This document shows positions 37,301 through 50,400 of a stretch of DNA of 64,000 nt, piece by piece. Source of the DNA: Chloromonas sp. AAM2 (Eukaryota; Chlorophyta; Chlorophyceae; Chlamydomonadales; Chlamydomonadaceae); the NCBI GenBank assembly GCA_004335635.1, contig QAXH01005380.1:16229-80228 (forward strand), written 5' to 3'. The notes beneath the pieces were generated by a model, which had not been told where the DNA came from, ran no database searches, and worked only from the letters and a program-made list of their open reading frames with translations. The stretch's first letter is position 1, and each line of letters opens with the position of its first letter. The position numbers and the translations under genes are program-made.

Positions 37301-40300
37301 TAGGGGCCAAGGAACGGTGGAGAGCCTGTATTGCACTCAACTGCTCTACAAAGACAAAAAGAAGTGATGGTGGCATGTACTTGCTGCAGTACATAAGTGA
37401 TGGTGTGCCTGCCAAATGGTGGCATGCCACCTAGTAACCTGTGCGGTGGGGCTTGCTGGCCTGACTTGACGTCTGTGTTGTAGTCAGGTTCATCATGCCG
37501 TTATTTTCTCCAGCGCCCGAGTTACATCGGCATTAAGTCCTCGCAACGCGTCAGTCCGTCTCTTTTACTACGAATTACGTTGGCATCGAATGCTTTGAAC
37601 GTGCAAATTCGACCAATTCTTACGTGGTGGTTTGGAATTGCGTGCAGGGCCCCTGGTGCTGGTTCTTGCACCCACACGCGAGTTGGCTAGGCAGATTCAC
37701 GACCAAGCAGCCCTGTTCGGCACTCCCCTGGGCATCAAGAGCATGTGAGTGGGTGGCATTGGCCGTCGGTGGCTGGCATGTAAGAGCATTCGGAAGGGCA
37801 TCAAGCGCATGTGATCGGGTGGCATGTGTGAGCCAACTGATAGCTGACACAGACATTGAAGGGAAGTCTTTGGTTGGCCGATGCCCAGAACTGGCAACGT
37901 TTTTTACTGGCTTCTGTTGTTACACATGTTCACCGGCAACAACATGACCTGTACCACCTCTCTCATAGGCTCTCTGCTGTGAACGGTATGCTTTGTACAA
38001 TACCTCAGCTTGATTCTAATTCGCTGCAGAGTGTATGATCTGTGCTGATTGTAACATGCATTTGAAGAATTGTGCGTATGCGTCATGTGCATGTGCAGTT
38101 TATGACACGTGCATGTGCTGTTTGCGTCACGTGCATGTGCTGTTTGTGATACTTGCACGTGCTGCTTGTGTCACGTGCATGTGCTGCTTGTGTCATGTGC
38201 ATGTGCATTGCAAGCTCATCGATTGACAGCCAACAAAGAACAACATTCCCTTGAGACACTTGCGTTTCACTGCGGATGGTATCAAACCCAGCAAACCTAG
38301 CTTAGCCCTAGTATAAACTTGAGGCCCTGGCTGAGCCGCAGTGAATAAGAGGCTCAGGTTGACCTTCATGGAATTTGGGACAGCAAATTAAACTTTGACA
38401 GAAAAAAGACAAGACAGAAAAAAAATGATGATGAAATTAAACTTTGCCACGATGAACTCTGGAGCACTGTTGCATATGCCTGCATGCAGTGCTGTGTACG
38501 GGGGCGTGGACAAGAACGCCCAGCTCCGGGCGCTGCGCTCAAACCATCCGCAGATTATTGTGGCAACGCCGGGCAGGCTGTTGGACCTGGTGGAGACCGG
38601 CATGATGCCACTAGGAAATGTAGGTTCAACATGCGTATGTGTTGGTTCTGCCTCTAGTGTTATGTGTTATGTGTTATAAGCAAAAGCTCATGAGCCTTGT
38701 TGTTGCTTGCTGACTTTGCAGGTTCAGTACTTTGTGTTGGATGAGGCAGACCGCATGCTGGACATGGGCTTCGAGCCACAGGTGCGCTTGGGTTGAATGG
38801 ACCGGCAAGAAGCATGAAACGAGTATGCATGTGGCACAGGCTTCTATAGCAGCGCACATGACACTAGAGGAGAAGTATCCATGCATGAGGGCGTTGGTGC
38901 ACTCTCCAGCATGTACGCATGTGGACAGGCACTCGTATCGTGCCCCTGATCAATCTATAGCAGAATGATAGCAGAGTGAGTATGATGTCAGAGCATGCCC
39001 ACATTCAAGCACAAGCTGGCTTTCTGCAGTCAGGTTGTCTTGTCACCACTGCTCCACACATATCTTTGAATCTTCCGTTGTTGTCGTTGTCATGATTGCC
39101 ATGTTTGGGCAACTGTACCTTCACTCATCATTCTTCCTTTGCACACACTGATTCTTTCCCTTCCCTCTTCTGCGCACGTACATCAACTGCCAAGCGCTTT
39201 GGTTTGCGCCTTCACTCTTTGTTCCATGCCCGCCACCTTCTTCACCGTCTTCTGTGCACCTTCATCTCCTCGTTGTATGTTCATTGATCTTTATTCTGAG
39301 CTCCTCCCCTCCTTACCTGCCGCACAGATTCAGCAGGTGGTGAACATGATACCGGTGGCGCCCACCCGCCAGACGTGCTTCTTCAGCGCCACGTGGCCTA
39401 GAGAGGTCAGTTGATCACGTGCATGGCATGACCATCGGCGTCATCGGTGCATGGCGGCCTCTGCGCACCATTTCATCCGCCAGTCTCACCATGCCTTTGA
39501 GAAACTGATGATTGTTTGGAAAATAACAGTTTAGGCACTACTTTGGGGAAAGAAATGTAAGCGATAGTTATAAGTGCCGATCCCCTCGGTTTCATTCAGC
39601 CAGCCCTACCGTGCTGCTGTGATCTGTCCTACTGCTGTCTCAGGTCCGTCAGCTGGCCGGCACCATCTCCGGCAGCAACCCCGTGACGGTTTTCATCGGG
39701 AAGGTATCCGACCAGCCCGTGGCCGCTAAGAGCATCACACAGGAGGTGGTCATAGTGGAATCAGAAAGGGACAAGTACGAGCAGCTCAAGGAGTACCTCA
39801 CAAAGGTGACTGAGCGTGTTACAGATGTGACAGTTGGTTTTAGCAGCATTCAAGGGCGTTGTTAGTGTTTCTCTGGAGCACAGGTTTGGTGACAACAGCG
39901 ATCATGTTGCTGGCTGTGCAAGTATATATGTATTTACACCAGGGAAGCCGTCAGAGGACACGTAACGGGATGGGCCCCGCCCTGGCCTACCCTGAGCAAG
40001 ACAGCTCTTGCAAGTGCACTTCAGTAGTGTTTAGCCTACGTATTCAAAGCAAGCAACATTGTGCGACAATCATTCTATTTCAATCAAATTAACGTTCATC
40101 ATTTTTCACACTCTGCTGATATGTAGATTGTGAGTGAGGGTGACACATCAGGGCAGCCACCCCTGGGCCGGCGCCACCCTGGCCACACCAAGCCCACACA
40201 CCGGATGATCATCTTCACAAACACCAAGTACAAAACTGATGAACTCATGGATTGGATCAACAACCAGTGAGTGAAGGGCTAGCTGAACTGGCCGCTCCAG

Positions 40301-42505
40301 ACATAACCTGCACTGTTAGCACACCATATGCCTATATTGTTTTACTATATCATAATGTGGCTGTATTTCTTAGTCCTGGCAGCGAGCGACTTGATAGGCA
40401 AGGCACTGCACCAGACTTTGCCATCCAGACAATTTGACAGTGGTTTTGGACCCCGGCCGGCAGCAGCAAACCGGGTTTTTGGCCCGAAACGGTTCTTGCA
40501 AAGTAGAATCTTGTGGGTTTGGTTTGGTCAATACCTGATTAGTACTCGTATGCCTCGGTGCCGAATTGCAGGCTTGACATGTCTGACGGGTTCTGCAAGC
40601 GCCAGCACATCGCAGCATATGCTACTCCTGCATGCGTATAGGTCAAACACGTGTTATGTTCATCATGCCTGACTGCACAGTGTGCAGTGTTTCGTGGTTT
40701 TGAATATAAACAAACGTTACTTCGTGTCTGTTTGCAGGCCTGGCCTGCCTCAGAGCGCTGCAGTGCACGGCAACTGCACCCAGTACATGCGGGAGATGGC
40801 ACTGCGGCGCTTCCGTACCGGGCAGGTGAGCGATTTGTTTGCCTACATGCAGCTTTTTTACATCAGGGAAGCCCTCACAGGACATGGTGCGGGATGTCTC
40901 ATACCATGTGATGTATGCAAGCTTGAGAAACGGATAGAAACCGCTGCTTTGAAAAAGTTAGCCGTTTATTAAGGCACAGAAAGTAAAGAGTGCTGTCTGG
41001 GGTCGCGTCCAGATATCGTAAGGCTGCACACTTCAGATCTGCACGTCATGCCATGTTGTCTTCCATGTGCGCTCTCTTGTGGCAAGGCACCTGTCCTGCT
41101 TCTAGTTCATGCCTCAACAAACGCACTATGAAATCTAATGGCAGTAAATACCAGGCATATCAGCATCATAAGTACCATGTTGTATGCCGTGAATGCCCTT
41201 TCTTGTTCAGGTGCCCATCTTAGTGGCAACAGACGTAGCAGCCCGGGGCCTGGATGTGCCTAACGTCACGGCAGTCATTAACTTCGACATGCCCTTAGCC
41301 GGAAGGGTGGGTGGTGCTTCGCCCTTCCATTCACATGGAGCATTGTGTGCTTGTAGCAGTTTCCATTATCATCATCATCAACATCGTCATCATCACAGTT
41401 TGGCCATTCAACAGGTTGATGATAACTGCCGCAGCGTTAGCACTTGATGCACGTGTGTGATTTACTCCAATGTCTATTTACACACTGGCTTGCTCTATTT
41501 GCCTATCTATGTGCATATCTATCCATTCATCCATCTATGCTTACTGCTGCTGTGCTGCACAGAGTGAGGACTACGTGCATCGCATTGGTCGAACAGGACG
41601 GGCCGGCGCTACTGGCAAGTCCCTGGCACTGATCGGTCGCGAACACGATTTAGATTTTGTGCCTGCGCTGGTCCGGGTAAGGCCGCGAGACCGATCTAGA
41701 CTCATCTTCGTGCATCACTCACATGTTTGTGCATGTCACTCTTCACATGTTTGCGCATGTCACTCTTCACATGTTTGCGCATGTCACTCTTCACATCTAT
41801 GTGTATGTTACTCTTCACATGTTTGTGTGTGCCACTCTTCACATGTGTGCGTACGTCAGTCTTCGCATGTTTTTTGTACGTCACTCTTCACATGTTTGTG
41901 TACGTCACTCTCACATGTTTGTGTACGTCACTCTTCACATGTTTGTGTACGTCACTCTTCACATGTTTGTGATGGCCACCGTCCTGACCTACCGTGAGCA
42001 AGAACACAATCTGGACGAAGCGAAAAATGCAGCCATGACGGGCTCAAGACCGACAACGGGAACAACAAGCCATGCCCAAACTGACGCCTTCCTGTGCATG
42101 CGTGTCTTGTGCCTGTAGATTTTGAACGATGCTGGTCAGTCCGTGAGCGACGAGTTGCGAGTACTTGCAGCGGAGGCTGATAGAAGCCGTGGAAGAAGCC
42201 GGGGCAGAGGCGGCGGTTTCCGGGGGTCCGCCCCACGCAGCCGCAGCAGTTATGGCGGGTATGGTGCTGGTGGTTACGGTGGCGGCGGGTATGGCGGCGG
42301 TCGTTATGGTGGCAGTTACGGCAGCGGCGGTTACAAAAGTGGCGGCGGTCACAGCGGTGGCAGTAATGCTGGCGGCGGTTATGGTCGAGGCAAATACGGG
42401 GGGAAAGGCTCCGGTGATGGTTACGATGCGGGTCATGATAGTGAGCCATCATACAGCCGCGGCAGCAGCAGGGGTGGCAGGCGGGGCGATGACTATGACT
42501 ACTAA
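34323..42505 (+). CDS. DEAD-box ATP-dependent RNA helicase, DBP2/DDX5 type, possibly organellar
   Basis: About 16 exons. Exon 1 (34323-34434) and exon 2 (34506-34642) join in phase. Motifs in order: [13 protein letters not shown] (Q motif), ASTGSGKT (I, 36.35 kb), LVLAPTREL (Ia, 37.66 kb), GG and [13 protein letters not shown] (II, 38.74 kb), FFSATWP (III, 39.39 kb), MIIFTNTKY (IV, 40.21 kb), [11 protein letters not shown] (V, 41.23 kb), [12 protein letters not shown] (VI, 41.58 kb). All catalytic residues are present. The C-terminus (42.18-42.50 kb) is RGG/RSRG followed by Gly-Tyr repeats, as in RNA-binding tails of DBP2 and plant mitochondrial PMH helicases. The N-terminus [20 protein letters not shown] is Arg-rich with no acidic residue over 37 residues, suggesting an organelle presequence. 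It presumably unwinds RNA in mitochondria or plastid, though a nuclear DBP2-like role is possible. TGTAA lies about 130 nt after the stop. Confidence 0.88.
38081..38211. repeat. About 22-bp tandem repeat in a DEAD-box intron
   Basis: Roughly six units of the form GTCACGTGCATGTGCTGCTTGT lie in the intron before the AVYGG exon. Confidence 0.7.
39929..40000 (+). repeat. Dispersed intronic repeat family A, longest copy
   Basis: A 41-bp core identical to 16366-16406, plus a tail with GGGATGGGCCCCGCCCTGGC and CCTGAGCAAG. It lies in a DEAD-box gene intron. Diverged pieces recur at 40856-40900 and 41972-42003 in other introns of this gene. Confidence 0.85.
41719..41972. repeat. About 24-bp tandem array in a DEAD-box intron
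   Basis: Around ten imperfect copies of CACATGTTTGCGCATGTCAC plus TCTT lie between the motif VI exon and the last exon. Their accidental open frames are not coding. Confidence 0.85.
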
Positions 42506-43269
42506 TGTCCCACAACGTTGCGCAGTCACATGTTAGCGAACAAAAATGCTGTTGAATTAAAGGTCTGTTAATGACAAGAGAGAAGCGGTTGGTAGTTTGT
42601 GCAGGCTGTTGCAAGCAGCCATGCCAACCCTCTTGTAATCGTAGATGAGTATGTCTGCGGTGAGTTTGTAGTTGTTCAAGGCACGTTTCAGGCACGATGG
42701 ATGCTATTGGCTTGCCTTATGCCAACAAGGTGCCCATTAACTCTTATGCTGAATTGTTACCGACTGCCTGTAATGCATGAACCGTTGAGGGCCTTGTAAG
42801 GGGTTTGGCAAGGGCTGCATGACAAAGGCTGGCGTGAGGGTGGCGTAGACTAGCTGTGTGTGCTTTCAGCAGGCACCATGGCGTGCCTTGCATAGTGAGA
42901 GAGCAACCACTAGCAACTTGAGGGCAATTCGAACTGATTCACTCACTCACTGCTGGCGGCAGTCAGTGTGGTGGCTCATCCTATGGGGCGCTTTCCTTTG
43001 CCGGTGATTGTCACTCTCAGATTGCGCGAATTCCTTTCGCGAAAGTTGATCGGATGTTGATTGCCAGCGATGGGTCAGCTCAGACTTCTGCGTAGCCGTC
43101 GCACTAGCACAGATGTCAGCAACATCAAGCCCAGCAGTCAGAAGTAAAAATCGCAGTGGTGTTATGACGACCTGCCAACCTGTCAATCTTGGACGTTGGT
43201 TACCCGTCCTCGGAACCAACTCGATCCAATGCATCGCGGTGACAGCACTTTGTCAGGCAGTGTCCGAAA
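42506..43269. other. Intergenic region before the CotH-family gene
   Basis: Holds the DEAD-box 3' region with TGTAA at 42634-42638 and the upstream region of the next gene. A 12-bp palindrome CTTTCGCGAAAG at 43034-43045 resembles an E2F-type site about 225 bp before the next ATG. No gene is seen. Confidence 0.45.
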
Positions 43270-46200
43270 ATGGCTTTGCAGCGTTTGGCCTTCTGCGTCA
43301 TCAATGCCATGATTCTGGCGCTGTTGGAGCTCGGCTCTGCACAGGATGCCGCTGCAGGTAGAAGTCATCAGGCAGAGGCCGTGTATGAGACGCGGTCCCG
43401 CAACAAGCGCAGAACACGGAGGTGGTGGCAGCGTAGCCAGCGGGCATAGATGTGCTGGCGGAGCATCAGTGTGCGCTTCCGACGTGGAATCTCGGCCACC
43501 TGCGATCGAACATGCATCTGACTGTCACCCCTGGTACTGAATAATTGACACTTCCAACACTCAATTCTTTCGTGTTACCGCACTTTCCAACACCTTGTTT
43601 CGCGTTGCCTGTTGCACTCTCACAGGCGCGGTAGTAATCAACGAGGTCCTGGCGAGAAATCATGACCCTGCTCAATTGGATGTTCGGTCGGTGCCGGGCG
43701 TGTCCAACAGCCCTGACTGGCTGGAGCTGCGCAACACGGCGAAACAGAACATCAACATTGCAGTAAGAGGGGTCACTGCATCAGTCTAGCCCTTGTACCT
43801 AATGTAGGAGAGTATTCTGAACACTTTGTGATACGGCCCACTGTCTACTACCAGAGCACATGGGGCGCATGACGTGCATACCCACACACATATGTACATA
43901 TACTTGTACTTATTTAGGTTTTATGTGTGTTTATATGTACAAGTACTTGTATTCCACATCTGTGTCTTGCTCAACCTTGCCGCCGGGGCTAGCTGCTGGA
44001 CGCCAATGCACGTTTCTGTTTCAGGGCTGCTCTGAGCCATTCAACCTGGCTACTACCGAGTCAGATTACCCTGCTGCCTGGGGCCTTCATACGTCTTAGT
44101 TTCATTCAATGTGCAGGGATGGACATTGAAATCCCACAAAGGGGAAGCCCGGTTGCCAGACCTCACCATGCCACCCGACGGCTTGCTGCTTGTGATCGTG
44201 CAAGGTGGGGTGTGGCAACTACTGGTGAAGTTTGACAGAAGTGTGTGCCAATGGTTTGCAAAGGGTGGGGTGTGACAACTACTAGTGAAGTTTGACTGAA
44301 GTGTGTGCCAATGGTTTGTAAAGGGTGGGGTGTGGCAATGATTCACAAAGAGTCGGATGACAATGATCGGCATTCAAGCGGATCTTGCCACGACGCGAGG
44401 CAGGCCAGACAAATCAGGAAGCACCCAGGTTATTCTAGCTTTTCATACGCATCAGGCCAACGTGCCTTTCACCACCTCTTACGCTAATTGTTTCATTCTA
44501 CTTGGCCCCGCTGAGCAGTCCGTTTCGGATTGAAGGCCAGGCCCCAACAACAATAATAAGAGAGCCCTGATACTGTGCCTAAAAGTGCGCAAACTCTGCG
44601 CATCACCTGGCCTGCCTGCTCCTTGGTGCTCTCTGGGATGCCCAGGCAACAAATGATACGAAAATACATGTATACAAGCAGGGGGGGAGCAATCGGGTTA
44701 GCCGCAGACCCTATCCGAGAGTGACCCCATTTCTTCACGGGGTTGGCTTAGTTACCCTTTGGGATGCTTAAGTTTAAATTTCCAGGCGTTTCTGAGATGG
44801 TTTTTGGCGAGGGGGTGTGTGGGGGGGTAGGGGGGGGTAAAGGGAAATCTGGACCTATTTTAGAAAATCTGTTTGCTGGCCAACCAAATGCCTGAGTGAA
44901 GCTNNNNNNNNNNNNNNNNNNNNNNNNNNNNNNNNNNNNNNNNNNNNNNNNNNNNNNNNNNNNNNNNNNNNNNNNNNNNNNNNNNNNNNNNNNNAACCGA
45001 CCGGCCGGCATCCGCGGGTGACCGGCCTACACCGCTGGGTTTGCAAAGCATCAGTAGTTCATTTGCGAAGCTTCAGCAGTCTGCTGACATGGCAGGCGCA
45101 GGCATTGCTGACATGACATGTATCCCATCCCTAAGACTGCGTATCCTAACCCAGCACACACTGCAGTCGATCCCTGCTTGGGCCATGATGTGATTTGGAT
45201 GATATTGGTATTTAGCCTTTTTGTTGAAAAGCTTGCATGAAATGAAGCAGAATGGCATGGTCAAAATCTGTAACCGACTTATGGTTGGGATTTTAGGGGT
45301 GGGGTGGGGTCTGGGACCCCCTCTGGCAAAAAGTTATGATAGGGTCTGGGGATAATATTCTGCTCCCCCCCTGTATACAAGACATATATTGCTTACATCA
45401 GGGGGGCCCACATGCACCGAGCGCAAACGCTAGCAAGCCTATCTGTCGTCAGCATGTGTTTTCCAGCACCCATGCACCACTGCTGACCGCATGCGTTCCG
45501 CAGGCGCCTCATCGGCCAGCCCCTCTGATGCAGTCCTGGTCAGAGCCTTCAGCGGGTCCAACTCAGCGGTGGTCGCAGCGCCCATCAGCCTGTCAGGAAA
45601 CGGCACAGAGCTGTCACAGCTCACACTTGTCACACGTGACGGCAAAGTGATGGACCAACTGGGATGGGTGCCCACGTGAGTTGCGGTTACTGTTCTCCAA
45701 CTGTCAGGAGTTGGCGTTGTTAATGCTGCAATCGTGATGAATGAGTTGATGTGCATGCTCGCCAAGTGCCGCGTCTGCTGGCTTTGAGCCCATTTGCGTG
45801 CAGGACAGGTTGTGCAATTACGTTCAAGATTGTTGAGAGCTCACTGGTGATTAATTATTGCATTAACTTCTTAGGCATCTGCACTTGCACTCGCTGGCAA
45901 GTCTGCTGGATTGATACGCCACGTAACGCTTTGGGGCTAATTCTGTTTCAGGATTGGAGCTCGTTTGCATTTAAAGACACACATACAGCAAGTGACGCAA
46001 ATTTGCGCACAGGAGAGTTGCATGCACATCAAGGGATGTATGATGACATACACGTAGAGCGGATTGGCCATGCAATCTGATGGGCTGTTCAGAAGCGTAC
46101 CAAATTCAAACAACAAGCAGTTGTCCAACCTGTTCAGATTTGGAACCTAGTATGGTACTCACTTGGCATGCAACCTAGTATGGTACTCACTTGGCATGCA

Positions 46201-47415
46201 ACCTAGTATGGTACTCACTTGGCATGCAACCTAGTATGGTACTCACTTGGCATGCAACCTAGTATGGTACTCACTTGGCATGCAACCTAGTATGGTACTC
46301 ACTTGGCATGCACCCAAGCAAGCAAATCATTAGTTTGCACGTTTCTAGACCGTTTGCAGGCAGCGCATCAGCATGTCCTGGGGCTACCCTAGTGCCGGCA
46401 CGCTGCAGCAGCTTGGCGTGTCCGATTCATCATCGTCGCCGTCATTTGGCAGCAGCCGCACATTCCTTGCCGAGCCCACACCGGGAGCAGCCAACTCCCT
46501 GCCTGCCAGGCTGGGGCCGCACATAGACACGTAAGTAACGGACATCCACGTGAGTAACGGACAGGCATGTGACAGGGCGTTACAGCAGGAAAGGACATCG
46601 GGTGGCGTGGGTCGCACATGCCCTAGTTTTGTTGACGCAGCAATGGTCAAGGGATTGGGTTTCTGTATGAAGCAGGTTTAGGCAGTGTACTTGCTGTCTC
46701 TGGTCACATCGATTGCCCCTAAACTGCTTCACACACAGTGTGCCTCCCCCTTGCTAGTTGTCCTCACAGCGTGTCTGCCTTTGTTCCTGCCTTTTGTTTC
46801 TCCTTTCTTGCTCAGGGTAGGTCAGGACGGTACATATCCGGTCCCGTGTCCTTCGATGGCTTCCCGATGTAACAAAGTACTCAAAAGCGTTCATGGCATG
46901 CGCCAGGGCGGTTCACATCACATCCCGCATCGTTTGACGGGTACAAACACAGTGCATCGGCTGGTGTCCAACCCTTGCTCCCCTTTACATATCTGGAGCG
47001 AAACCTGTGAACCTATGTCTTGTTCAGATCTGTGCAAAAAACATGTTCCGCCTGAGCATGACTTTGACTCTGAAATCTGCCCAGCGCCTCCGTAATCCAT
47101 GATGCCTCCCCTTCCTGTTCGCAGTGTGACCGATGGTGTGTTCTTCCCTGCCCTGCCGGGCAAGCCCATCCGGGTGGAGATGCGTGTTGCCCCCAACCTC
47201 GCACCGGTCAAGGAGGTGTTCCTGGTGTACCGGGTGGGGCAGGGGGCAGACCAGAGGGTCAAGGCGGACAAACAAGACCAGGAAAGCGCAGGTCAGTGGA
47301 GACTGGCAGTGCGGGGGGTAGAAGGAACAGGCTATTGCTGCGGAGGGTAGAGTGGCCCGGCACAGCTTGTTGCACCAAGGGAACTGTGTGTGTGTGTGTG
47401 CGCGAGTGTGTGCGT

Positions 47416-47472
<57 letters not shown>

Positions 47473-50400
47473 CGTGTGTGTGTGTGCGTGTGTGCGTTAC
47501 CCATCCTAAGGTGGAAAGGAGATGAATGGCTTTGTGATCTCGGAAATCCACGGTGTGGCCACCAAGGTCACGCGGGTGACTGCATGTGTGTGGTCTGCAA
47601 AGGTGCTCCCAAAACGGCGCCTCATGCCAGTTGTGACAGTCTGCCAGGCAAACCGGTCTGAACCACTGCCGTGCCCCATGTGGGTGACATTTCGATGCCT
47701 AGCTTGGGCCGGATCCAACGCTTGCACTTGAACAGTCATAAGACGCGTGCACCAGTTTGTCCAAGAATGCACACACCCATACTGTACGCAACTGAGAGTC
47801 TCTGTCTTGTTAATCAGCTTGCCGAGGACCGAGTCAGGGCTATGAATTGCACAGTACGCAGGCACTGCGGATGAGAATATGCAGCACTTGGCAGCACGCA
47901 ACCATGAGTTGTCTTTTCCCCTATACCCTATTCACGAGCTTGCACGTGACCGCTGTGTTTTCAGACGCAGGCGGGAGTGCCGTGTACGCCGCAACAATTC
48001 CAGGGAACCTACTGAAAGCCGGCGACATAGTGCGGTGGGCGGGCCAGGTGGGCAATGCATTACCTACAACAGAAGTTAGCATCACAGCATTACATGAGCA
48101 TTACAACAGAGGCAGACATTAAGATGAGGGGTGGGATCAAGAAGACAGCAGCTTACAACCTGCCGTTTCATAGCCAGCAGTCGCACGTCGACAGCATTTC
48201 AAGCAAAGCCTCTCGGTCAGCCTGCATCAACAGCGTCTAGGACATGATGCATTGGTCTCTTAACGTAAGGATACACAGCGTCACAGGACGCGGGGCAAGT
48301 CACAAGGACATACCCGACCTGCCCTGGGCAAGGAATTGAAACGACAAAAAGAATAACTGACGTTCGATCAAATGCAGACGACCTGGAGGCACCCGAGCGA
48401 TTGATTGGCAGTGATGTTGTCGACTGTCATTCCATCATTCTACAGACAGAAGATTCTTAGTAGCAATCAATAATTGACTGCAAATGGCCTGCCATCGTCG
48501 CCTTGCAGGCCACGGACACAGTGGGCCTAATCGGCAGTTTTCCCACCGGCTTGTCCGACTCCGCAGCCGAGGCCGCCCACGTCAGCCGGTGGGCCGGGGG
48601 CACCCTCGTGATCGGTGCGACAGACCCTGACATGGGGCCCGATCAGCGCATCCCCGTGTTGGAGTGGTTCACCCCTTCGCCCGATAAGAGCATGACGGAG
48701 GAGGGGGCGGGCGGGTCGTCACTCTTCTACATGGGAAAGCTGTACGATGGTATGTGCAGGCAAGGTTCCAATTGTGCCGTTGTTGGTGTGATTTTGAAGT
48801 CGTGGTGTGCGGGTGCATGTCGTGTTTCCTCTGCGTGATGGCAGAATTACCAATGTGCCGTTTGAGTACAACACAGTTCAAGACCAGAGCTTTACGAATG
48901 AATCCGCTCACCATTGTGCTGCCGTTCACCTACATGACGTATTGCAATCACAGTCGGAATGAATCATTTGATTGGCTTATAGTGTTTCCTGCTGTGTTGT
49001 TTTTGTGCATTGCTTGCCCTGCTGCCCCTGGTCATCCTAGCCGTCACAGACTGGACTGTTATAAACTCCCAGTAAACTTGAACAGCACTCTGGCGGCACT
49101 CTGGTTACAGTGGGGAAGGTTGGCATTGGTCACCGAAAACTTCATAATTGAAAATTGACTGCCCTGTGTTTGTCCGCTTGTCACTTTTGCTGTTTTGCTT
49201 CCACGTGTCCACCTTCAGGGGTTTTTGTTCACCGGCGGGGCGTCACATCGCTCGCCTGGCCCAAGCCAAAGCTCAAGATGGAGATGCCGCAAGATCTACT
49301 GTTCGAGTACGGTGAGGGAGTTACGGTGGTTGTTTTCTGTTATTCTTTTCCCACTAAAATACCAGTCAAGACGCCCACGTTGTCTGCATTACAGTCGAGT
49401 CATGAAGTTGGCTCAAGTACGTCTGTCTTTTTCCATTGGCAGTCTTGCTTGTGCATGGTGGCGTCGGAGACCGGTAAAGCGAGCTTCCTAAGCCGTTGTC
49501 ACGGCAAGAGTTGACTGTCTGACAACTGCAGGGATTGCTGCTGACTTTCCTGTGTGATCCACCTTGCAGACCGAAAGGCTCCACCAGTCTCCCAGTTTGG
49601 ACTGAATTCACACTTCTTTGAGCTCGGCGAGCGCTCATACATGAAAGAAGCCATGGGTTTGCGGGTAAGCGAAAGCGCAGTTTATAATCAGCTTCACAAC
49701 CGGGCGAGCGATGATCTGTACGTGATGGCCGCGTCGCTGTGCTGTGCTGCGACGCCACTGTGATAATCGCATGTGTTGCGGCATGCGCTGCTGAGGCTTG
49801 CGTTTGGCCTGGTCCTGCCTCGCAGGTGCTGGAAGACGCAGGCGTGCCAACGCCCCGGCGGTTTTACTTGCACGTGCGTCTGAATGGCGAGTTTTTCGGC
49901 CTCTTCAGTTTCATTGAGATAATCGACAAGACATTCTTGGAGGTGCGGGGTAAATACAACTGCGAGATCGCATCAATGCACACGTGCTGCCACCCTGATC
50001 GCACCGCGGGCTTGTGCATGTTCCGCCTCCCTGACTCAAACACAAGCCTGTGCGATGCCTTTTGCGCCTGTCTGAGCGCAGAGGAATGGCCTTCCCGAGG
50101 GCCCGCTGTTCAAAAGCAACCATGGGGAGCTGAGCAACCTGAGATGGGACGTGTTTCCCCCAGACCTGCCAGGCTTTGATCTGTTTTCCCTGACGTACCC
50201 GCGCGATAAGAAGAGGTGAGTCGCAACAATGGACAGGACGCATATTCGTCGCTTATCTTGGAAGACGTTGGCACCATGCGTCAAATGCGTACCAACAATG
50301 CTCTCAGTTCGCGCACCTTGGCGGTGTCCAACCGCTTGGTGGATCACAATGGCGCGATCGCATGACACATGGCGTAACAGGCTTAGGCAGGGCGTCCTGA

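Noticed and set aside
41470..42118. Open frames full of SHVC/TLHM repeats
   Set aside because: They read through the 24-bp tandem array in an intron of the DEAD-box gene; the flanking exons splice over it.
41952..42695. 247-residue His/Arg-rich minus-strand ORF
   Set aside because: Shadow of the Gly-Tyr/RGG repeat tail of the DEAD-box helicase read on the other strand.
47024..47551. THTHTH-rich minus-strand ORF
   Set aside because: Translation of the TG microsatellite and of sequence antisense to CotH exons.
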